DNA of 64,000 nucleotides, taken from NCBI GenBank assembly GCA_965153455.1, contig OZ234495.1:24858875-24922874 (forward strand), in the 5' to 3' direction. Positions 50,404-59,300 of this stretch are shown piece after piece. The notes beneath the pieces were generated by a model. That model was not told the DNA's origin, did no database searches, and saw only the letters and a list, made by a program, of their open reading frames with translations. Source of the stretch: Sphagnum compactum. Taxonomy: Eukaryota > Bryophyta > Sphagnopsida > Sphagnales. Within the stretch, counting starts at the first letter, position 1. Each line of letters opens with the position of its first letter. Both the position numbers and the translations under genes were made by a program.

Positions 50404-52680
50404 TCCTAATAAAGGGTACCTTTTTCCCCCATGGTTAATTACACCACATAAAGATGATGGCTTTATTCATATTTTTTTGCAATTGTTGTAGAGCCATTGG
50501 GATAAAAAAAATTCATTTCGTCATTGGAAACAATATATTAATGTAAACATTTAGTGAATTACTAACAAAAACTAAACTCCATGTTATGTTCATACCAAAT
50601 GTTCATTGTATGTTGTTTGCTATATAATTTTATTTTGGGAAGATTAAATATCAATATTCAATAGTTGGGTAAAATCACACTATAGTGAGCAAAAAATGTT
50701 GTCATAAATACTTTTTCAAAATTGTGCGTTAGAACTCCACCGAGTCAATATTAAAAGGATTTTTCATAAAATTACTAATATAATAAAATGGTTTGAAACA
50801 TAAAAAATAAAGTTGGTTTAAGCTATAGGAACTTTTGGTCAAATAATTAAAATTTTAAAAAAATACATAAAATTTTAATTGATATTAAATTATTAAAATA
50901 AATATTTGTGAAAATATAAAATTCATAACAATATATTGCAAAGTTCAAATAACTTTCAAAAACTATTCAAATGATTGCCAAAGTTGATGAAATATTAAAT
51001 CATATATTGACTTTGAGTTAATTGTACCATTTCAAGTCCAAAAGTTCCATTCATGTGATTTCACAAAAACAAATATCATAAAATGAACAACTTTAGCATA
51101 AATCATTTTTATTTTTCCAAGTTTTTGTAAAAAAAAACAATTTATGCCAAAATTTTCAAAAATCCAATCAAAACATTCAGGTGTAACGCTTGAAAGCAAC
51201 TAAATTCAGACCTTGGCCTTGTCCAATTAATAAATATTATTTGTTAATCATCTAACAACAAGGATAACAAGACATTTTTGAAATTTGTTTTGGTTTAATT
51301 AAATAAATTCCTTATTTTTTGAAATTTTGGAAAAAATAAATTAGGCATTGAATTATCCAACATGCACAAGTGCCAAAAAGTACCCAAATATTATGATAAA
51401 TAAGGGTTTTCATTCAAACAAGTGTAAGTGTGTGAAAAATATATATTTTGTTAAAATTTCACTTTTTTTCTTAAAGGTAGCAAAAATTGTGTTAAAGGGC
51501 TTGTAATAAAATTTTATTTTATGTGTTTATCAAACCCCTAGAGGAAATGAAAATCCAACAGCCCCTTAAATAATAAAAAAATGTACTAAAAAATGACATT
51601 TTTTGCCCAAGGTGAACCCCCATGATGTGTTTTCACCCAACTCATGCATGTGATCCAATTTGAAAAAATAGAAGATCTACAATCCAAGATAAATTACTTC
51701 CATTTTTTCCAAATGATGTGAAAAAAGAGTGCAATTTATTGTTTTGAAAAATAATTTGCTTAAATATAAATAAGGTGCTTATATTTTAATTATGAAAAAC
51801 CATTTTAAATAGCTTTAAATAAATTCATTTAATTAAAATCTTTTAATATTTTATTATTTCATAACATACTAAAAATAACCTTTCTTTCATGCCTTCCATA
51901 AAATATACAAAAAATAACTTCTCTTAGTCTACAATTGCACAAGAGAAATGTCGATCAAGTGGAAAGAAACTTTTATGTTAAACCCCAATGATGTTTTCCA
52001 CACTTCTATCTTCAAACATTATTTTCTATTGTTGTTGAAGCTTACAACTATTCCACTAAAAGCATTTTACTCACATTTTATTTTCTATGTATGGCAATAC
52101 AGATCTTATCGGTTTAAAATTTAAGACTTCAATTTCAATTGCATCAATCTCTTGCATGCAATTTTGTTTTGCATCAATACATTTAAATTAGTACACAATC
52201 AAAAAATGAAGAAAATACCCTAAAAAAATCAAAGTTAATAATAAGCCCATCAATTTTTGCATATCTACGATCACACATTCATGGAAAAAAAAAAACAAAA
52301 TATTACAAGAAAACTACAAAATATGTTGCAAAAAAACATTGTGAGAACATATTAAAAGAAAAAAACATGATGGGGAGGGCATGCATTTCAACATGGAATT
52401 GTCAAGTTCTAAACCATAAAATACATTATGCAAAACCGGCCTTTACATTAGCTCTAGTATTTCATCATTGAAATTAAGATTTGTTACCAGCTAAGATTTT
52501 AGGTCTAAATTAGCAACATCTTTTTAACATTTTATCATTACCCTAATAGAGTTGCTAATGAGTTGCTATGTCCACCTTACCATGAACATTAGAGTGTTCA
52601 AAAAGTGATTCGTCCTACTTCATTTTCCTTGAAACTTTGAATTTTGATTTTGATTTCAAATTGGAATGATTTTGCAATTT
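50404..52680. other. Very AT-rich spacer, no gene seen
   Basis: No long ORF, RNA gene or structured repeat was recognised. Confidence 0.5.
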
Positions 52681-52688
52681 TCCTCATT

Positions 52689-53255
52689 GATGAAACCCTA
52701 AATCTTTTTGCTAGATTGTAATAATTGTCGTCTTTATTCATGAAAACCTAAATCTATCTTTTTCTAGTTGTAATAGTCATTTTCTTCTTTGATACATGAA
52801 ATTGTTTGTTGCATTGCAATAGTCATTTTCCTTGTTAATCAAATCAAACTACATTTGTAAAACCCTAAATTTGTTATAAAACCCTAAATTTGCTCATTCA
52901 TAAAACCCTAAATTTGTTTCCCATCATGATATATTACTCATCTTCCTCCATTCGTGAGACCCTAAAATCCGTTTACTATGGTGTAATAGTCATTTTCTTT
53001 GATTCATGAAAACCCTAAATCTGTTTTTTCTAAGTTGTAATAGTCATCTTCCTTGGTTCATGAAACCGTTTTCCGGTCTGCAATAAGTCATCTTCCTCGT
53101 TCATTCCGAGATATAACAGTCGTCTTGCTCTTCCATAGAACCCTAAAATCCGGTTTCCGTGTTATAATCGTCGTCTAATTCCTCGATTATGAAACCCTAA
53201 ATCCGTTGTTCCGTGCTGTAATAGTCGTCTTCCTCGTTGTTGAAACCCTAATAAT
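52689..53255. promoter_or_regulatory. Telo-box repeat array upstream of the snoRNA cluster
   Basis: About nine degenerate units of roughly 52-56 bp each carry a telo-box variant (GAAACCCTAAATC, AAAACCCTAAATTT, GAGACCCTAAAATCC) followed by TGTAATAGTCGTCTTCCTCG-like sequence. The 3'-most copies keep CpG (GTCGTCTTCCTCG), while 5' copies read GTCATTTTCTT. Telo-boxes (AAACCCTA) are established elements of plant ribosomal-protein and snoRNA gene promoters. That these copies act as a promoter is inferred. Confidence 0.5.
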
Positions 53256-53676
53256 CCAGGGCGACCTCTTACTCACTCCAACACTCGCAAGGCGTCGGCG
53301 GCGCCGTCCGGTGTTATAACACCAACAATCGCCAATTCCTTTGTTGTGAGTTTGGTTGAAGTTCTGTTTCTTGTTCTTGCTTTGATTGTTGACTTCTGAA
53401 TTGCAAGTTGCATTTTTTTCTTCTTGCTGGAAGATGTCTTTCTGGTTCTTGCAATTTGTTTAGGGTTTGGGAGTCATGGATCTGTTACGCGAACTGCAGA
53501 TGGGATTTGTGTTTGAGCTTTGCTACTGGAAGACGATAAGCTGTTTCTTATGTTTATACGAGGTGATGCAATTTTAGTTTCTTCTAAGCATGTCTCTTGC
53601 AGTCTGAAGTATTTGGCCTGATTTGGAGAGTTGTAGGGTTTGCACTTGATGTCGTTTCTTCTTCATCATCGTTCTG

Positions 53677-53761
53677 GTGCACAATGAGGATAACGATATT
53701 CCGTTTTGGTTGAGAGCTTGCTCGCTGATGCTGCCAAACCTCCTACTCATTCTGAGTGCAC
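53677..53761 (+). ncRNA. Box C/D snoRNA, 25S rRNA guide candidate
   Basis: The 85-nt unit is closed by GTGCAC (53,677-53,682) pairing with GTGCAC (53,756-53,761). Box C is ATGAGGA (53,684-53,690, one base off RTGATGA) and box D is CTGA (53,752-53,755). Internal D' TTGA (53,710) and C' CTGATGC (53,725) are possible. Just upstream of box D, CCTCCTACTCAT is complementary over 12 nt to ATGAGTAGGAGG, a conserved 25S rRNA segment as I recall it. The D+5 rule puts a 2'-O-methyl on the A of TGA-GTAGG. Confidence 0.7.
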
Positions 53762-53806
53762 ACTAGGATGCCCTGTTTTGTTTTGATTTTCTTCCTTTCC
53801 TACGAG

Positions 53807-53883
53807 GGCAAGCGATGAAAAATTGTGGAATGGGTAATTTGCACCTGATTTCTGTGATGCATACACCTTGGAGAACTGATGCC
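53807..53883 (+). ncRNA. Box C/D snoRNA, dual 18S/25S guide candidate
   Basis: The 77-nt unit is closed by GGCA (53,807-53,810) and TGCC (53,880-53,883). Box C is GCGATGA (53,812-53,818) and box D is CTGA (53,876-53,879). D' is CTGA (53,845-53,848) and C' GTGATGC (53,854-53,860). Upstream of D', TGGGTAATTTGC is the complement of 18S GCAAATTACCCA (12 nt). Upstream of D, CACCTTGGAGA is the complement of 25S TCTCCAAGGTG (11 nt). Predicted sites are the A of GCGCA-AATTACC in 18S and a C of TCTCC in 25S. Two independent rRNA matches at both guide positions make this the strongest of the set. Confidence 0.8.
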
Positions 53884-53958
53884 TTAAATCGCTTCATTGT
53901 TTGGATGTCTTGCCCAGTTTGTTTGTAGCTTTTTCTTCCGCATCTTATGTACTGAGTA

Positions 53959-54044
53959 GAGGCCAGTGATGACCTATAGGGATTTCCAGATAAGGGCCAT
54001 TGTGCTCTATGCTGTCAAAGCTTCTTTTCTCCATCTGAGGTCTC
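53959..54044 (+). ncRNA. Box C/D snoRNA, orphan
   Basis: The 86-nt unit has a stem GAGGCC (53,959-53,964) / GGTCTC (54,039-54,044) with one G-U pair, perfect box C GTGATGA (53,966-53,972) and box D CTGA (54,035-54,038). The sequence before D (GCTTCTTTTCTCCAT) gave no convincing rRNA match from memory. The target is unassigned and could be rRNA, an snRNA or none. Confidence 0.65.
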
Positions 54045-54354
54045 GGTATCTTGGTTTTCTAGTTTCTCTGTCGTATGAAGACCCGAGGATGAAAAATTCC
54101 CAAAGATAGGAAGTGCCGTATGACGATACAAGTCGACTCTCACGTCTCCAGTGTTTTGTTTAGGCATGGGTTCTGGACCTTCTCAGGTTACCGAATGCAT
54201 GGTACGCAAAAGGCTGTAGCGGGGAGGGTCGATGAATGATTTGTCACGGGTTTCAGAGGGTTTCTGTTTGGTTTTGTCTTTTCATAAATTTTTTCTGGCA
54301 ATTTCGCTTTTCCCGTTTTCACTTCGGGGTGTGGTTTCAGAACTTTTCAATTTT

Positions 54355-54443
54355 ATGCGATGATGATACATAAGGGTTTCGGACTAGAGTTTCTGATCTG
54401 GTTTCACCCAGGTTGAAGAAAACACTCTTGGCTGTCTGAGCAT
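54355..54443 (+). ncRNA. Box C/D snoRNA, dual 25S guide candidate
   Basis: The 89-nt unit is closed by ATGC (54,355-54,358) / GCAT (54,440-54,443). Box C is ATGATGA (54,360-54,366) and box D CTGA (54,436-54,439). D' CTGA is at 54,393-54,396. Upstream of D', TCGGACTAGAGT is complementary over 12 nt to 25S ACTCTAGTCCGA. Upstream of D, CTCTTGGCTGT pairs with 25S ACAGCCAAGGG (11 bp with one G-U). Both 25S segments are universally conserved and near each other in domain V. Confidence 0.8.
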
Positions 54444-54634
54444 TCTGTGGGGTTTTTGTCTGCTAGCGAAAAATCGTTGTGTATAAGCTCTGCTAACCAA
54501 TGGCTAGAGTTTCATGCCAATTCTCTCTCTTTTGCTCTCTCTCTGGTTTGCAACGATCGTCTCAAGCCTCATCTTCTGCTGCTGCCTTTTTGCTCGGAAA
54601 GCGATGTTTCGCAGGAAGTTTAGGGTTTTGGCAA

Positions 54635-54718
54635 CAGTGCAAGTGATGTGAATACCGTGATCCAACGCCTAATCTCCTTGAGGATTTTACAAAAGAGCTT
54701 TTTAAATCTGATGCGCTG
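54635..54718 (+). ncRNA. Box C/D snoRNA, 18S guide candidate
   Basis: The 84-nt unit has a seven-bp stem CAGTGCA (54,635-54,641) / TGCGCTG (54,712-54,718) with one G-U. Box C is GTGATGT (54,643-54,649) and box D CTGA (54,708-54,711). Upstream of D, GAGCTTTTTAA is complementary over 11 nt to 18S TTAAAAAGCTC. The D+5 rule points to the first A of the AAAAA run, a position known to be methylated in other eukaryotes (the yeast snR47 target, from memory). Confidence 0.75.
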
Positions 54719-54800
54719 TTGCTGCACCTCACCCAATATTTACTAGCATAGAATTCTGTTAACTACCCTCCAACCTGTCTAAAAGTGATTGGAACTTGGA

Positions 54801-55520
54801 ATGCATGTGTAACTTCAGTAAGAGGACTGCGTGTGTGTGCTCTTGGAAATTGTGAGCTAAATCTTGAGTCTCCCATTTGAAGCTTGAACCTTGGGGTTTG
54901 AGCTCTCATTGATCCCCAAAGCCTTGAATTTTTGTACACAATGAACTAGCTGCAGGCATTGCACTGAGCAATTCAAGCAAGATGGTAGCCCAACTGTGAG
55001 CTTTCCTTCCCAAAAGGAAATGGCTTTCTGCTGTTTTCCACACGAGAGTACTGGGTGGCTACAAGAGATGTCTCACAATAAGCAATTCAGTTTTGATAAT
55101 CCCTCAAAAAATACAAACCAGTAACTACTGTTCTGAGTGAACATTTTCTGATACCTACGAAAGAAGCCTTTTCAAATGAGCTTTAAGAGTGGCAGGTACA
55201 GTTTCACACTTGGTAAGGCACTCCTGGCAATAACTGCTTTACCTGCAGCATGAAACCATTTAGATTCTCTCAATATATGTCCAGATCTAATTCTAAGTCA
55301 CGGCCAAATTACCTCGTGTAGGTACGCCGCATGAAGATTCTCCTATTTACACAATGCTCAACAGATGGGAGATTCCTTGAAGATGAATGGTCAATGAACC
55401 TCACCAAGCCACTGCACCCTCCTCACCTTCATTTCCTTAAAGAAGTAACAAAGAGTCATCAGACACAAGCCATCAATCAATGATCATGTGGATTCCACAG
55501 TTTGTCCCAGAGACTAGCAC
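54801..55520. other. Spacer or host-transcript tail, no coding frame
   Basis: Mixed composition, no further box C/D pair with a closing stem, and no ORF of note. Confidence 0.4.
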
Positions 55521-55521
55521 A

Positions 55522-55690
55522 TGTTTCTGTTGTTGGGCTAAAGAACTATGGGTTCTGTAAATTCTTCCTGCTGTGTTTCTGTTGTTGGATGTAACCATCA
55601 TGAGTTCTGCAGTTTCTTCCTGGTTGTGTTTCTGTTGTTGGTATAATCACCATGCATGGGTTCTGCAAATTCTTTCTGCTGTTGTTGCAG
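55522..55690. repeat. Tandem repeat TGTTTCTGTTGTTGG...GGTTCTG, about 54 bp x 3
   Basis: GGTTCTG/AGTTCTG starts at 55,551, 55,603 and 55,659 (spacing 52 and 56). Each is preceded by TGTTTCTGTTGTTGG and followed by AATTCTTCCTGCTG. Confidence 0.7.
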
Positions 55691-55999
55691 TCACTACTTT
55701 TGGTAAATGCCATGCACACAACAAACAACCGTGATGATTTGGATACCAGCCCAACCCATTTGTTTCAGCATAAACAATAGCTACATGGTAATTGTGACGG
55801 TGAGCCACAGGTTCCAGTGTGAAGCTCAGCTAACTGCAGGCATTGCACTTGCTATTGAAGGCATTGCATTTGCTAGTGTACAGAGTACATACAGAGTTCA
55901 AGAAAAAAGAGTGCACCTCATCAGCAACAGCAGCAGACCACTGCAAAATCACAAGATTGTGCCCATTCTACACATCATGATGATGATGTGTAGAAAATG

Positions 56000-56327
56000 C
56001 AAACCAGAAGACGTCGGTGACTCCCTGGGGGGGTGGCAGCGACGACAAAGAGCTTGCGATTAGGGCTAAACATCCCGCAGGCGGTCATCGTCTCTCGCCT
56101 TGGAGACCTATTTTGTCGCCGTTTGTTCCCCCCCGCAGTCTCCCTTGTCTTGTCTTGTCTTGTCTCTCTTTGGTCTACATACCGCAGAGCTCCTGGCACC
56201 CTCAGTTGAGGTTTTGGTAGTTTCTCTGTTTCTCTCTGTGCTTTTGGGTGCGTTGTCGTTGGAGAAACGTAGAGAGCTGCGGGGCAACTGACTGGGTGGT
56301 TGAGGAGGAGCGGACATTTGTTTTATC
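56000..56327 (+). promoter_or_regulatory. eIF3d promoter and 5' UTR
   Basis: CpG content rises from about 56,005. A (CTTGT)n run (56,146-56,165) and CT-rich leader (56,100-56,260) precede the ATG at 56,328, as often seen in leaders of plant translation-factor mRNAs. The exact start site is not determined. Confidence 0.4.
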
Positions 56328-59300
56328 ATGGCGTTAGCTTTCGCGGTGCCGGAAGTGGCAGAGAATCTTAACGGATGGGGACCAGCTGCTGACAGTGTGC
56401 CGTCTCAGCTAGAGCATGTACCGTATGCACCTTTCAGCAAATCGGATCGCGTGGGCCGCGCCTCTGACTGGACTGGACAGGCCTTCAAATACAATTCTGG
56501 CAAGAACCTACATCCGATTCTCCTTTCTTTCTCTCTCTCTTTGCTTTTTCCTTCTCCCTTGCAGAATCTCTGAAAGAACCACACTGTAGAGATTCTTCTG
56601 CAAGAACAACAGTAGGCACTGTAGACCCGTCTGTTTTTGACTGACCCATAAATGCTGTTCCTGCTTTAATGATTTGCTCTGAACATCACAGCATCTGGTA
56701 TCATCCCCAGTTGCAAAGCTTTTTATGTCCACTTTGTTTGCAAATTCTCTAACACCCACTTTTGACTGACCCATGTTGTTTCCTGCTGTGATATGATGTG
56801 CTCTGAGCATCACAGCATCTTCTTTCATCCCCAGCTGCAAAGCTCTTATGTCCCCTTTGTTTGCGAATTCTCTAACGTCCAGCAAGCAAGTGCGAGCTTT
56901 GGACTGACCCATGTCATTTGCTGCTGTTGTGATATGATGTGCTCTGAGTATCACAGTATCTTGTTTCATCCCCAGTAGCAAAGCTCCTATGTCCCCTTTG
57001 TTTGTGAATTCTCTAACATCAAGAAAGCAAGTCTTTTTGTATCAACACAGGTCGCTTCGATCGGAATAACACTGGAGGGAATGCTGTCTTCAACTTCTTC
57101 CACAATGAGGATGAGGTTTGTCCCTCTATCTATCTGAGGCTTCTTCCCTCCTCCTTCTCATTGCCTTATAACCCATCATCTCCCTTTTCTTCTGATCGCA
57201 ATTTCCTTCTTGCGGCATGTAAAAAACACACAAGGACTGGTGCTTGAAAGAAGCAAACTGAGTCGCTGTTTTTCCATAGCCCCCCACCCACCCACCCAAG
57301 CTTTTGTGGTTCTAGGAGAAAGACAATGGACACAGGATAAAAGGGTGAGATGAAGTTGACAGTGGGTAATAGTAGTCAGGGCAGCTGGTCACTGCTATCT
57401 GTGATGACAGTGACAGTCTGACAGTTTGTGACCAAGTGACTCTCTCAAAGGGAATGACTGCCTTCAGGACTGCCTTCAGGTTTGTGCTACATTCAAAGTG
57501 CTGTTGTGGAGATTTCTCTGCAATCATGGCCTCATTGCCCCATCAAACACAGTGTCTGGAAATGCTGGATATGGGTTTTGTTTTGTTCTTGCATGGTTTT
57601 CTTTGTAGCTCCCAAATGAAATTCTTCTGCACTGGTGAACTTTCAGGACTCATTTCATTTGGTGGACACAAGACCTCCTCCAAGACCCAAGTATGGTGCG
57701 CGTCGATTTCAACAGGTTTGGTTTCAACAGTGTTTGAGTCTCTTTAATTTGCAGCAGTCATGCTATGGATTTTCTTGAGGGTGTTTGCTCTGTGGCTAGA
57801 GCTTTCCAGTAGGAAATGAGCAGTAATAGTGGTGGAAAAAAAGAGAAAAACTTATGTTGAGGAGAAAATCTTTTTGTTTTGGTCTACTACTTCAGAGGTT
57901 CCAGAGGAGGGACAGGGATGAGGGACGGCGTGATGGAGGTCGTGACAGCGGGGCAGGTGCTGACAGGGAGAGGCAGCGTCGTGAAAGGTTACAGCAGCAA
58001 AAGAGAGGGCAATGGAATGCCTATTGGCAAGACAAAAATGCTCCCCGCAATGTCTATAACAGCTCGGTATGTGGGGTCACCCCTGAAAGATGCAGGTGTC
58101 TGTTCAAGAGGTTAGGGACATGGTTTCAGGTTCCTGTTGGAGAGGGTTTACAGTTTAGGACCCAAGTTATGACATATTATTGGAGGGTGTACAGGTGGAT
58201 ATCCGGCCTGAATGGTCAGTCTTGGAGCAGATTCCACTTACATCCCTGTCAAAGCTCAGCTATGATGTTGGTGAACCTGAGGACATGTATGAATGGTCTT
58301 CTTGAACACTTGTTGCAAAATGTTGTTTGTTCATATATATTGTATAGTTGTCTTCATCCTCCATGTCTTCTTTGTCCTGGCAGCTCTCTTCACCTAGACC
58401 TGACACTAAACCTAATGCCCCAAAGTGATGCAATGTTGTTGAACATTGTTTTGCAGTACAACATGTGGCACGCTGGACTACTATGACAAGGGTTGTGATC
58501 GTGTGACTCCCAAAGTATGCTAACTTCTTGTGCTTGTTTTACTCTTTTTTCTCCACCATCACTTTAGTTCGTGTTTGGGAGGATAGTTCCCAACTGTTGA
58601 TCTCTTCTGACATGTATTGGGTAGCTATTCATAGCCATAACATGTTGCTGTTGAAGGCCACTGAATATATTGGACACTGTTGAGCTAACTTGACCACTGC
58701 ATGTTGCAATATTATAGACAGAGCATGTTCTGGAAAGGTTTGAGAATCGGCAGTTTTACAAGGTCACCACGACTGACGACCCAGTGATCAGGTGAACAAT
58801 TCATGTTGTGGGTTCAAGCACCCAAATTAGTCTTTACTGTCATTGTTGTGTGATGTCATCCGTAGCATATTTTGTATGGCATGTTGGTTTTCTTGACACC
58901 CGGTTTTACCCATTTCTTCTGTATTTTTTATTAAATGGTCACTTGTTCTTGCACAGGCGCCTGCTGTTGGAGAGTGAAGATGTTGGCACAGTGTTTGCGA
59001 CAGATGCCATTCTGTCAACCCTCATGTGTGCACCACGGTCTGTCTACTCTTGGGACATTGTTGCTCAGCGTGTCGGCAACAAGCTTTTCTTTGATAAGCG
59101 TGATTCTTCTTTCGATCTACTCACTGTGAGAATCCCTTCTCTTTTCAAGGGCATTTGGGAAATGTAGGAGTTTTTGATTTGCATATCCCATTCTGGTCAG
59201 TTTTGTGGATACTTTCGTACAGCCACCAATGATATAGAACTAGTAAGTCAACCATTTCCTTATGTGCAAGGTACAAAAAGTGTGACGTTGTGTTGGGCAT

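Larger units (their letters stand above)
53256..54800 (+). ncRNA. Probable non-coding snoRNA host / polycistronic transcript
   Basis: Composition rises sharply after 53,240 (GGCGTCGGCGGCGCC near 53,290), but no frame gives a protein. Five C/D snoRNA-like units on the plus strand lie at 53,677, 53,807, 53,959, 54,355 and 54,635, separated by T-rich linkers. A good donor (TTTGTT|GTGAGTTTGG, 53,345) and several TTGCAG acceptors suggest a spliced host transcript, but exon borders cannot be set. A primary transcript processed without splicing, as for many plant snoRNA clusters, is equally possible. The 54,800 end is a guess. Confidence 0.5.

Noticed and set aside
53563-53621. Possible further C/D snoRNA (GTGATGC ... 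CTGA)
   Set aside because: Too short (about 59 nt), no closing stem outside the boxes and no guide match.
54065-54250. Possible H/ACA or C/D RNA (ATGAAGA, AGGATGA, CGATACA motifs)
   Set aside because: No CTGA at a suitable distance and no convincing double-hairpin with H and ACA boxes.
57854-58486. 210-codon plus ORF inside eIF3d
   Set aside because: It reads through exon 4 into introns; only 57,896-58,066 is coding.
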